Source of the DNA: Candidatus Acetothermia bacterium | GTDB lineage: Bacteria; Bipolaricaulota; Bipolaricaulia; Bipolaricaulales; Bipolaricaulaceae | Assembly: GCA_011057175.1 (NCBI GenBank) | Contig: DSBZ01000175.1 | Coordinates: 1 to 11,031, forward strand | Direction: 5' to 3' | Length of the DNA: 11,031 bases | Translations under genes and position numbers: made by a program | Shown: piece by piece, positions 1-6,511 of the stretch | Layout of the letters: every line of letters starts with the position of its first letter | Numbering within the stretch: the stretch's first letter is position 1 | The notes under the pieces: generated by a model | Told to the model about the DNA's origin: nothing | The model's database searches: none | What the model saw: only the letters and a program-made list of their open reading frames with translations

Positions 1-116
1 ATGTCGAGGAAGGCACGGCGATCATCCTCGTTCAGGAAGACATCCTGGCCCGCGTTCCCCCGGGCAGTGGCATGGTAGAGGGCGCCCGGGAACTCCAGCC
101 TCAGCGGTCGGACCAT
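1..116 (-). CDS. REP-associated tyrosine (Y1/IS200-like) transposase, N-terminal fragment cut by window edge
   Basis: Reading leftward from an ATG at 116-114 gives 38 codons open to the window edge, starting MVRPLRLEFPGALYH and continuing ATARGNAGQDVF. The 'R-P-L-R-x-E-F-P-G-A-x-Y-H-x-T-x-R-G-N' opening is the hallmark N-terminus of the Y1_Tnp/RayT family, single-strand-acting HUH transposases that process REP-type palindromes or IS200/IS605-like ends. The HUH metal site and the catalytic tyrosine lie further into the protein, outside the window, so activity cannot be judged. No clear Shine-Dalgarno is seen before the ATG; a promoter candidate lies immediately upstream, so initiation may be nearly leaderless. 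The family call rests on one short but very characteristic block. Whether the gene is intact is unknown. Confidence 0.85.
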   Translation of the reverse strand, partial: MVRPLRLEFPGALYHATARGNAGQDVFLNEDDRRAFLD

Positions 117-125
117 AACTATCTG

Positions 126-154
126 ATCATACCGTCACCTCGATCAAAAGTAAA
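126..154 (-). promoter_or_regulatory. Candidate promoter of the Y1 transposase gene
   Basis: On the minus strand, TTTACT (149-154) and TATGAT (126-131) are separated by exactly 17 bp, a fair sigma-70-type match. Only 9 nt separate the -10 box from the ATG at 116, so the transcript would be leaderless or nearly so. The box overlaps the motif at 144-166. Confidence 0.35.
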
Positions 155-166
155 GACCTGACCCCC
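144..166 (-). repeat. Conserved-looking transposase-associated motif (GGGGGTCAGGTCTTTACTTT...)
   Basis: The minus strand reads GGGGGTCAGGTCTTTACTTT followed by TGA, 27 nt upstream of the transposase ATG. I recall very similar 'GGGGTCAGGTCTT' strings upstream of Y1 transposase genes in unrelated genomes, so this may be a recognition or regulatory element that travels with the gene. Only one copy is seen in the window. That it is an element is memory-based inference, not demonstrated here. Confidence 0.35.
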
Positions 167-323
167 ATGGTGACCCCCACGACTACAGCAGCCTTAACCA
201 AAACCGCACTCAGACTTCGACGTCGCCCTCTCATCCGGCTCTCCCCCGCCTTGGCGCCCCCCTGCCCGCAGTCCTGCCAACATCCCCGTTGTCGGCGCCG
301 TTCAACCCCAAGCCAACGCCTGC

Positions 324-1256
324 CTACCCGAAGAGCAGCCGCCCCAGCCAGCGTAATGGGGCTGCTATCCACTCCAGGAGGGGCTCGTCCCACTCCGTGC
401 TGAGGGATATGTAGAAGCTATCCGGCAGGTTGAAGTGGAAGACGTAGGCAGCATCGAGCCGGAATCCCCTCCAGCGGACCGATGCCCCTACGCTGCTCCC
501 TTCCCGGTTCATCCCAATGCGCAGCACGAGCGGGTCGAACTGAACGTGCTCCACCCCAAACCGGACGCACGACACGTCTCCCCGCGTGATCAGGTGTTCT
601 GTGAAGTCGAGCGCGTACAACGTGTCCGCCGCGCGCCAGGCTATCCCCACAGCGATGTCCCGAGGCCAAGGTTCTCTGTGGCCGCTCGCGAAACGGAGAT
701 CCGTGCTCAAGGCGTTGCGCCACACGATCGCATAGGTGCGTGCCCCCTCCCGGAACGAGATCGCCGGACTGAGCGCGACCCCCGTCCCCTGGGTTGGCAG
801 CGCGAGCGCGTAGAGCTTGGCCTGCAGACCCACCGAGACCATCGCCCCAGCGCGTACTCCACCTGCCAGGATCAGCCCTGTCTCCGTGTAGCGGAAGGAA
901 CCGATCACGTTCCCGTAGAGGTCCCTCTTCTCCAACGTGTCCGAGTCGAGGATCAGAAGCTGGATCCCCCAGCCCCTCTGGGCAGCGGTGAGCGCTCCGT
1001 AGGAGTAGGCCCCAAACGGCCGCGTGAACATGGAGGAGAACGCCGTGGCCCCGAGCTGGGGAAGGCCTGCCGGGTTGTAGAACACCGCCCCGTCGTCGTC
1101 TGCCACAGCGAGGAACGCGTCCCCCATGCCAATCGCGCGCACCGATACGCCCAGCTCGAAGAGGGACGCCGCGTTGACGAACCCGCGGCCCAGAGCTAAC
1201 CAAGAGGCAGTTGCAAGAACGACCGCTACCGCTGCTGCGCGCCTGAAAGGGTTCAT
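324..1256 (-). CDS. PorV/PorQ-family outer-membrane beta-barrel protein
   Basis: A 310-residue protein starting at the ATG at 1256-1254. The reading frame is open further upstream, but this start is chosen because it directly precedes a signal peptide and overlaps the stop of the upstream gene as ATGA. Residues 1-30 are a Sec signal peptide with a long hydrophobic stretch ending about N-A-A. Residues 36-68 carry the family signature: R-A-I-G-M-G-D-A-F-L-A-V-A-D-D-D followed by F-Y-N-P-A-G-L. This block marks the PorV/PorQ/UPF0164 relatives of FadL-type barrels. The remainder alternates short polar and aromatic or hydrophobic strands, ending in a strand near residues 281-289 and a hydrophobic, tryptophan-containing tail (291-310). 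In type IX secretion PorV is the outer-membrane shuttle that receives cargo with a C-terminal sorting domain; the adjacent gene encodes exactly such a domain. A simple porin-like role is the main alternative. Confidence 0.8.
   Translation of the reverse strand: MNPFRRAAAVAVVLATASWLALGRGFVNAASLFELGVSVRAIGMGDAFLAVADDDGAVFYNPAGLPQLGATAFSSMFTRPFGAYSYGALTAAQRGWGIQLLILDSDTLEKRDLYGNVIGSFRYTETGLILAGGVRAGAMVSVGLQAKLYALALPTQGTGVALSPAISFREGARTYAIVWRNALSTDLRFASGHREPWPRDIAVGIAWRAADTLYALDFTEHLITRGDVSCVRFGVEHVQFDPLVLRIGMNREGSSVGASVRWRGFRLDAAYVFHFNLPDSFYISLSTEWDEPLLEWIAAPLRWLGRLLFG
334..366 (-). other. Stem-loop at the 3' end of the porV-like gene
   Basis: AGCAGCCCCA (minus, 366-357) can pair with TGGGGCGGCTGCT (346-334) as 6+4 bp with a 3-nt bulge around a 10-nt loop. 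It lies inside the last codons, a few bases before the stop, and has no following U tract. It could stabilise the mRNA end or simply reflect coding sequence. Confidence 0.3.
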
Positions 1257-4200
1257 CGCGTCACCACCATCTTCTCCACCGGCGAGTAGGTCACTCGCCC
1301 GTCTGCATGCCGCACTTCCACAAGGTAGAGGTACAGCCCCGTGCCCAACCGCCGTCCGCGGCTGTCGCGGGGCTCCCACCTCCCGGTCTCCGGGTACCGA
1401 GTAGCAGTGGGAGGAAGCTCAATCCGATGCAGCAACGCCCCGTCCGCGGCGAAGATCTTGAGGGTCGCTGCCACCGCATCGTCCGGCAGGTTGAGCCAGA
1501 AGATGCAGCCAGCGGCGAGAACGGGGTTGGGACCATGCCAGACCATACCCTCTTTCGGGGGCAAGGGAGGAGCATAGCCGATCACGTAGGTGAAGTCTGG
1601 CGACCTGCTCTCATCAACTCGGCCATCGCCGTTCGCATCTATCCGGAGGAGGTAGGACTCAGCTCCGGGGACTAGGTCCACGTATGCTTTGGTGCCAGAT
1701 GTGCACGCGATGTCAGAGCTCCCCAGGATGCGCATTCCCTGACCGACCGGATGTGCCTGCAGGAACGAGAACCTCCCCGCCACAGTCCCACTGATCTCCG
1801 CTGAATAGCTCAGATCCAGAGGAAGCTGGAAGATCCTCGTGTCCCCTGCCACCACAATATGGGCACCCGGAATCTCGTTCCTGCCAGCGTCCGATATCAC
1901 TCGCCCACGGTCATCTATGATTGTGACGTTGACCGGACACTTGATGATGGCAAGCAGCCATTTCAGTGGCCTCGGCTCTACGGCCCGAAACTTGAGAAGC
2001 TGCCCATACTCGAAATCAGGGGCTCCTCCAGAGAAGCCGAACACGCCTGTGGCGGTGTTGTACTCCAAACATGGGAACACCTCCGGGCCAGAACCGTGAC
2101 GGTATGGGTAGTTGTTGTCGTACGCGACGAAGTAGATGCTGTCCCCCAGCCTGACGCTCCGGTACACCGTGACTGCGTGTCCCTCCTCGCGAGAGGAGCT
2201 CTGTAGCCTGAACCATAGGCCAAGGAGGATCGGGCGTCGCTGCTCCAGACTCGTTTGCAGCTTCCGGCTCTCCTCCCCCGCATCGTAGCTGCGAAAGGCA
2301 GCGAAGAAGTCCTGGTTCCAAAAATGAACCTTGATGGCGTACCATACAGCATCTGAGGCCGGGAGTTCATAGGTGCGTTTCAGCTCAGGCGGCCGCTGTC
2401 TCGGATCCACTGCGTGCCACCAGTTGTAGTAGAGCGTGCTCGTCTCAGCGAACCCGTAGCAGCAGCCTAGTAGCTCGATGTCCTCAAGGCCGACGTAGTG
2501 CAGAGGTATCTTGACCATAGGGTTGTTCGCAAAAACGTAACCGTCCCGAGATACTCGGAAGCTTGTGGTAGTTATCCTCCAATCAGGAAACTCGACCTCC
2601 ATGATCCACGGCGAGAAGCCTTGCCCGTCTGCGATCATCTTCACGTCCACGGCGTAACCCTGGTAACCCTCCTCCCAGGGAGAGGGGTCAAAGACCATGC
2701 CGACCTCGCTGGTGTGCCCCGGCGGTACCGCGATTACACTCGGCCCGAGCACATAGCTGGGATACTCAAGCCTAACCCGACAGATCTCGCCTGTTGAGTT
2801 CTCGAAACCCAGGCCAATGTAGAGGGGGTTCCGGGAAACGGGTGCAGTCCAGACTATGTCGCAGATGCTGAGTGCGTCTCCAGCTTGTGCCGTTACTCGC
2901 ACCACACTCGATTGCGCGCCCATTGCGGTTACGCGCACGGCAACAGAGATAATTGCTGACTCGTTACTCTCAAGGTAGACACTGTCTGCTGATAGGACGG
3001 CGGAGACCCAACTGTCCGTGCTGACGTCCAAGGCGATGACTCCAGCCGCACCGTCATTCTTCACCTCAACGACCGTGGACACACTCATTCCTTCCCACAT
3101 CTGCAAACGCACCGGTGCGTGAGGCGGAACTCCAATACGCGGCACTGCCCCTTGAATACCACGCCTGAACCACGCCTTGGTGTTGTCGTAATCCCATCCA
3201 GAAGTGAGATCGGCACGATCCATGGCGAAGACCCCGAAGTCGATGGCATTCTCGACCTCCGGCCACTGGTCGTTGATCGCAAATGTCCATGCCAATCGGT
3301 AGCCCTCCAGTCCCGCCTCTGTGATCGGTGTCGCCGCCACGCTGACCGTTGTCAGGTAGTTCGCTCCCTCCTCGCCGGCCCAGGCGGCGGCATGGCCGTC
3401 CTCCTGAGACCACATCATGGTGAGGGGCTTTGTGGGGTGAGCAAGCCGGAGATAGCAATACTTGAGGTCGGTCCTCCCGTCGGGGTCGAAGTACTTGGCG
3501 GTCACCGTGTACTCGGTGTCGGGATACATAACCTGTGGCTGCCCGCTGATTTCCGAAGCGCGGGCAATGGGGGCGTGGGCGACTGAAGCACCGGAAATCG
3601 CGCAGAGATTCCCGTCATTCGACCCCACGTAGATAGTTCCGTCAGCCCCTATGGCAGGTGACGAGATGACTGGGCCGCCGATATGATGACTCCACTTGAG
3701 AGTTCCATTGGGGTTGATGGCATGGAGATGTCCGTCGTGAGATCCCACGTAGATGGTGCCGTCGCCTCCCACTGCAGGGGAGGAGGAGGCTGGATCCCAG
3801 TGGGTTGGCGGGACAATGGAGGTCGTGAACCTCCACTTCTGGGTGCCATTGGGGTTGATCGCGTAGACGTTCGCAGGCCCGCCTTCATAGAAGGCCGGTA
3901 CAGAGTGCACATAGATGGTCCCGTCAGGTCCTATCGCAGGAGAGCATAGGACGGCCGCTCCTGTAGCGAGACTCCATCTCAGGGTGCCATTCGGGTTGAT
4001 CGCGAAGAGAGTCTTCTCCTCTACAGTTCCCACGTAGATGGTACCATCAGCCCCGATGGCAGGCGAGTGGAACGCACTTGCACCGGGAAGACCGCCGCGC
4101 CTCCACCTCTCAGTTCCATCAGCGTTGATCGCATAGAGGTGACCACCACCAGCCGCGTAGATAGTCCCGTCATTGCCTATTGCAGGAGATGAGTGGAAGC

Positions 4201-5296
4201 TGCCATCGCCGGGGAAACTCCACTTCAGGGTCCCATTGGGGTTGATCGCGTAGAGCCTGCACTCGTACGCTCCAACGTAGATCGTGCCGTCAAGGCCAAT
4301 GACTGGAGAGGAGTAGACGTTGTCCTCGGTGAGGAAGGTCCACTTCAGGGTGCCATTTGGGTTGATCGCGTAGACTCTCCCGTCGCTTGAGCCCACATAG
4401 ATGGTCCCATCTGCCCCTATGGCAGGAGACGAGATGATGAAGCCCCCGGTCTGGTAGTTCCACTTGAGTGTTCCGTTGGAGTTGATGGCGTAGATTCTCC
4501 CGTCCTCGGAACCCACGTAGATGGTGCCGTCTCCGCCGATGGCGGGGGATGACCTGACAGCGCCACCTGTAGGGAACGCCCACTGCAGCTGAGGCTGGCC
4601 CGGACCAATGCTTGGAGTTCTCCCAGTCCGCTGCGGATTCTGTCCGAACATAGGCCAGGGATTCCTCGCCCCCACTGGGTAGCTGCAGCTTGGGATATGC
4701 TCCCACTCAAGCAGCCACATCTCACTCGGACCACGCCATACCCCGATGGAGATAGCTAAGTAGGCAGCCCCGTCGTACGTAGCGTCTTGACGAAGCCACT
4801 CTTCCAGGAAGTCGACGTCTACGGTTCCTGTGAGATTCACCCGTCCTGTCCCTGGGCCAACCTCGTAGTTATGGACAATCCCGACTGCCCTCCCGTTGGC
4901 CAGCCCTAACTCGGCAGACAGATACGCTCTGTCAACGCCCGAGAGACCGTAGTCCACCGTTACGGTAAAGTGAACCTGTGCCCCTCTAGTCAGCAGGGTG
5001 CCGCAGGGAGGGCTAACTGACACAAGGTCGACGTACCCGTCAGCCGACTGAAGCGGTCCTAATGACGCCGGGCCCAACCACTCGCTCGGCGCCGCACTGC
5101 CCTCTGGAGAAGGTACACTCAGGGAACTCTGCGAACCCGCTAGATCACTCCATGAGTGGCAGAGCCCAGGCGCATCTGCAATCCTGACACGGGTGTCAGC
5201 AGGAACAGCCAGCCCTATCTGCGTCTCTGCGGCAGAGGCTGACCACGCCAGAAGGAGCCCTGCAACCGCCGCCTGCCACACGACACGGTAGCTCAT
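1253..5296 (-). CDS. Large secreted multidomain protein: PQQ-like propeller, Ig-like modules, papain/C39-like domain, FlgD-like C-terminal domain
   Basis: A 1347-residue protein. The start at 5296 is preferred over the longer open frame because AGGAGG sits 6 nt upstream and a signal peptide follows at once (residues 1-23, ending S-A-S-A-A). Residues about 88-206 form an Ig-like domain. Residues 213-569 hold eight repeats of the type S-P-A-I-G-x-D-G-T-I-Y-V-G...Y-A-I-N-P-N-G-T-L-K-W, an eight-bladed PQQ-like propeller (no sign of a PQQ dehydrogenase active site). Residues about 580-930 look like further Ig-like/adhesion modules. Residues 935-1090 resemble a papain/C39-type peptidase: G-C-C-Y-G-F-A-E-T-S (Cys946), G-H-A-V-T-V-Y (His1040), A-Y-D-N-N-Y-P (Asp1060). 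Residues 1220-1229 are D-A-N-G-D-G-R-V-D-E, like an EF-hand/dockerin loop. Residues 1252-1347 look like a FlgD/type IX-style C-terminal domain (G-P-N-P, then G-T-G-L-Y-L-Y, ending K-M-V-V-T-R). Overlaps the downstream porV-like gene by 4 bp. Export and modules are well supported; substrate and enzymatic activity are unknown. Confidence 0.9.
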   Translation of the reverse strand: MSYRVVWQAAVAGLLLAWSASAAETQIGLAVPADTRVRIADAPGLCHSWSDLAGSQSSLSVPSPEGSAAPSEWLGPASLGPLQSADGYVDLVSVSPPCGTLLTRGAQVHFTVTVDYGLSGVDRAYLSAELGLANGRAVGIVHNYEVGPGTGRVNLTGTVDVDFLEEWLRQDATYDGAAYLAISIGVWRGPSEMWLLEWEHIPSCSYPVGARNPWPMFGQNPQRTGRTPSIGPGQPQLQWAFPTGGAVRSSPAIGGDGTIYVGSEDGRIYAINSNGTLKWNYQTGGFIISSPAIGADGTIYVGSSDGRVYAINPNGTLKWTFLTEDNVYSSPVIGLDGTIYVGAYECRLYAINPNGTLKWSFPGDGSFHSSPAIGNDGTIYAAGGGHLYAINADGTERWRRGGLPGASAFHSPAIGADGTIYVGTVEEKTLFAINPNGTLRWSLATGAAVLCSPAIGPDGTIYVHSVPAFYEGGPANVYAINPNGTQKWRFTTSIVPPTHWDPASSSPAVGGDGTIYVGSHDGHLHAINPNGTLKWSHHIGGPVISSPAIGADGTIYVGSNDGNLCAISGASVAHAPIARASEISGQPQVMYPDTEYTVTAKYFDPDGRTDLKYCYLRLAHPTKPLTMMWSQEDGHAAAWAGEEGANYLTTVSVAATPITEAGLEGYRLAWTFAINDQWPEVENAIDFGVFAMDRADLTSGWDYDNTKAWFRRGIQGAVPRIGVPPHAPVRLQMWEGMSVSTVVEVKNDGAAGVIALDVSTDSWVSAVLSADSVYLESNESAIISVAVRVTAMGAQSSVVRVTAQAGDALSICDIVWTAPVSRNPLYIGLGFENSTGEICRVRLEYPSYVLGPSVIAVPPGHTSEVGMVFDPSPWEEGYQGYAVDVKMIADGQGFSPWIMEVEFPDWRITTTSFRVSRDGYVFANNPMVKIPLHYVGLEDIELLGCCYGFAETSTLYYNWWHAVDPRQRPPELKRTYELPASDAVWYAIKVHFWNQDFFAAFRSYDAGEESRKLQTSLEQRRPILLGLWFRLQSSSREEGHAVTVYRSVRLGDSIYFVAYDNNYPYRHGSGPEVFPCLEYNTATGVFGFSGGAPDFEYGQLLKFRAVEPRPLKWLLAIIKCPVNVTIIDDRGRVISDAGRNEIPGAHIVVAGDTRIFQLPLDLSYSAEISGTVAGRFSFLQAHPVGQGMRILGSSDIACTSGTKAYVDLVPGAESYLLRIDANGDGRVDESRSPDFTYVIGYAPPLPPKEGMVWHGPNPVLAAGCIFWLNLPDDAVAATLKIFAADGALLHRIELPPTATRYPETGRWEPRDSRGRRLGTGLYLYLVEVRHADGRVTYSPVEKMVVTR
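1256..1543 (-). other. FlgD-like / type IX-type C-terminal sorting-domain region
   Basis: Residues 1252-1347 of the large protein open with W-H-G-P-N-P, have a central L-K-I-F-A-A-D-G-A-L strand, then W-E-P-R-D-S-R-G-R-R-L-G-T-G-L-Y-L-Y, and end with E-K-M-V-V-T-R. This order (PNP, strand, W-D-x-x-x-x-G, G-x-Y, K-x-V) is typical of FlgD-Ig/T9SS type A domains. It sits at the extreme C-terminus, where such domains act as export signals. Confidence 0.65.
2027..2479 (-). other. Papain/C39-like cysteine peptidase-like domain region
   Basis: Residues 940-1090 of the large protein carry, in order, a Cys-Tyr-Gly-Phe-Ala block (Cys946), a Gly-His-Ala-Val block (His1040) and a Tyr-Asp-Asn-Asn-Tyr-Pro block (Asp1060). 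Order and local motifs fit papain-fold peptidases such as C39. Catalysis is inferred only; a structure-based comparison would be needed to place the oxyanion residue. Confidence 0.55.
3590..4555 (-). repeat. Eight tandem propeller-blade repeats, mostly 120 bp
   Basis: The conserved S-P proline falls at residues 251, 291, 331, 371, 412, 453, 507 and 547, so spacing is 40, 40, 40, 41, 41, 54 and 40 residues. The bases encoding the A-I-N-P-N-G-T block remain nearly identical between blades (for example near 3850, 4230 and 4350). Blade 6 carries an insertion (residues 464-476) and the link to blade 7 another. This is an in-gene coding repeat, not a mobile or CRISPR repeat. Confidence 0.9.
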
Positions 5297-5302
5297 CTCC
5301 CG

Positions 5303-5308
5303 CCTCCT
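5303..5308 (-). promoter_or_regulatory. Shine-Dalgarno site fixing the start of the large secreted protein
   Basis: A perfect AGGAGG on the minus strand lies 6 nt before the ATG at 5296. It decides in favour of this start over upstream in-frame starts as far as 5542, which would add a basic, non-signal-like extension of 82 residues overlapping the neighbouring gene. Confidence 0.8.
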
Positions 5309-5384
5309 AGAGCATCTTACCCAACGTTTCCCATTTGCCTCAGCCGGCATGCGCTGAAGCCTGTTTGTTGCACGTAGCAGAGCC

Positions 5385-5393
5385 AGTGTAGCA
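5385..5393 (-). promoter_or_regulatory. Possible extended -10 promoter element upstream of the large secreted protein
   Basis: The minus strand reads TGCTACACT, an extended -10 (TGnTANANT) 88 nt before the start codon, in the 169-bp gap to the CsgG-like gene. No convincing -35 is present at the usual distance. The gene could equally be read through from upstream. Confidence 0.25.
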
Positions 5394-5465
5394 CTTCTTC
5401 GACCCGCAGCGCCGCCGACGCGATCAAAGCGGCCACACTCGCCAACCTGCTGAACTCTGTATCGA

Positions 5466-5918
5466 CTACCGCCAACACTGCACGCCGACCCGCGCGGCGA
5501 TCTCCTTGGCCCCGGCCCGGGCGATGTCCTGCGGGCTCGCACCGAACCGGAAGCCGAAGATCTCGATCCCAGCCACGTTTACCGTGATCTCGTGGGCGAT
5601 GAACTCCGCAGTAGCCAGATCGAGCACCCGCACATCCACCGTCACCCAGCAGGCAATGCCCCTAAATAGCACATCCAAGACGGGAAGGTTGATATAGGAG
5701 GTCTTGATCTCTCGCCAGTCGGTAATCGTCCCTGTCACCACGCAGTCGGCCGCCAGCGCTTGGGCGGTCTTGCACCCGCGGCAGGAAAGCTCGGTCTCCA
5801 CAGTGGTGGCGAAGAGCTGCCCAAGATCCAAACCCCGTGCCCAAACCCCACTCTGGTTTTCAAACGGAAGAGCGCCGAACGTGGGAAGGGCAGAGGACAC
5901 GCCGTGAAGCATCGCTGG
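5466..5918 (-). CDS. CsgG-like protein, C-terminal part (second frame of a frameshifted gene)
   Basis: This frame continues the upstream coding segment after a one-base shift in the C5 tract at 5917-5921; the stop is TAG at 5468-5466. About 150 residues show CsgG-family features: F-G-A-L-P-F-E-N-Q-S-G near the beginning, then A-A-D-C-V-V-T-G-T-I-T-D-W, then V-D-V-R-V-L-D-L-A-T-A-E-F and a helix-rich end with A-G-A-K-E-I-A-A-R-V-G. The frame itself is open back to 5960, and an ATG is available at 5912, but neither has a Shine-Dalgarno site and a stand-alone protein would lose its signal peptide. CsgG-type domains form or assist outer-membrane secretion channels (curli) and related periplasmic proteins. 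A separate small gene is the less likely alternative. Confidence 0.65.
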   Translation of the reverse strand, partial: PAMLHGVSSALPTFGALPFENQSGVWARGLDLGQLFATTVETELSCRGCKTAQALAADCVVTGTITDWREIKTSYINLPVLDVLFRGIACWVTVDVRVLDLATAEFIAHEITVNVAGIEIFGFRFGASPQDIARAGAKEIAARVGVQCWR

Positions 5919-6511
5919 GGGAACGGGTATCTCTGGGCCATGGAGTGGGCGAGCTGGCACGCGATCTTGTCCCCGGCCCGTTCGAGGGACTTCTTCCCCG
6001 CGAGCTCGGCCGAGAAGTCCACCCCGCCGGTGTGAAGGGCCTCGGCAGCGAGGATGGGCCCGGTGGATGCGTCAATCGCCCGCACCTCGACCCGCGCCCG
6101 GCCATCCTGCACCCGCGGTCGCCCCGGGATCCTCAGCGCTTCGAACACCTCCACCGTGGAGACGGCCTCGCCCACGACGAGGATGTCCGCGGCCAGGCCG
6201 TCCCGCCCCGCTAGCGCCCGAATCGCGGCCTGGTCTCCCGCTAGCGCCCGCCTAGCGAGGTCTTCCTTCGTGGAAAGCCCGTCCGGCGTCGCCCGGAGAA
6301 GCCGAACGTGCACGAGATCGAGGACGTTGAACCCGTACTTGAGGAACTCGCGGATGATCGCCGTCTCCGCCGCCGGGTCCGGGATCGGACGTGGTACCCG
6401 CTCGATGATCACCGTCGCGGGGATGACCACCGCCACCGTGGGACAGACTTGACCTAATGATGCAAGACCCGCCAAAAGGAGAACCGCCCCTGCTGCCACC
6501 CACCTCGCCAT
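5735..6511 (-). CDS. CsgG-like periplasmic/envelope protein, N-terminal part (first frame of a frameshifted gene)
   Basis: Starts at the ATG at 6511-6509, with a GAAGGGAA ribosome-site-like stretch just upstream. Residues 1-22 form a signal peptide. The Cys at 23 is not preceded by a proper lipobox (G-Q-V-C), so a lipoprotein is unlikely. Residues 23-198 look like a complete domain: T-V-A-V-V-I-P, P-D-P-A-A-E-T-A-I-I-R-E-F, G-F-N-V-L-D, A-A-D-I-L-V-V-G-E-A, R-A-R-V-E-V-R-A-I-D, then G-K-K-S-L-E-R-A-G. The layout resembles the CsgG/TolB-N-like fold. After residue about 198 this frame turns into proline- and arginine-rich nonsense, while the CsgG signature resumes in the next frame. Adding one C at 5917-5921 would fuse both parts into one protein of about 348 residues with two related domains. 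So only the first 198 residues of this 258-residue frame are likely native. Confidence 0.7.
   Translation of the reverse strand: MARWVAAGAVLLLAGLASLGQVCPTVAVVIPATVIIERVPRPIPDPAAETAIIREFLKYGFNVLDLVHVRLLRATPDGLSTKEDLARRALAGDQAAIRALAGRDGLAADILVVGEAVSTVEVFEALRIPGRPRVQDGRARVEVRAIDASTGPILAAEALHTGGVDFSAELAGKKSLERAGDKIACQLAHSMAQRYPFPQRCFTACPLPFPRSALFRLKTRVGFGHGVWILGSSSPPLWRPSFPAAGARPPKRWRPTAW
5917..5921 (-). other. Probable frameshift site in the CsgG-like gene (C5 homopolymer)
   Basis: On the coding strand the context is TACCCGTTCCCCCAGCGATG. With six Cs the frame would read R-Y-P-F-P-P-A-M-L-H-G and join both domains. The missing base could be a sequencing or assembly error, a true mutation, or, less likely, a programmed -1 shift. 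Confidence 0.6.

Noticed and set aside
435..1199. A 254-codon plus-strand open frame opposite the porV-like gene
   Set aside because: The minus strand carries a clear signal peptide and family signature; the plus frame gives low-complexity Arg/Pro/Glu-rich sequence.
1606..1641. A full dockerin domain in the large protein
   Set aside because: Only one D-A-N-G-D-G-R-V-D-E loop is present, with no second copy and no acidic residue at loop position 12.
3590..4555. Regularly spaced repeats as a possible CRISPR array
   Set aside because: The period is about 120 bp, in frame, and encodes propeller blades; repeats are imperfect and there are no unique spacers of constant length.
1253..5542. The longer 1429-residue version of the large protein
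   Set aside because: It would overlap the CsgG-like gene and place a basic, unrelated 82-residue extension before a good signal peptide; AGGAGG before 5296 decides the start.
6430..6511. Lipobox in the CsgG-like protein
   Set aside because: The residues before Cys23 are G-Q-V, which do not fit the usual [LVI][AST][GA]C pattern, so ordinary signal peptidase I cleavage is more likely.
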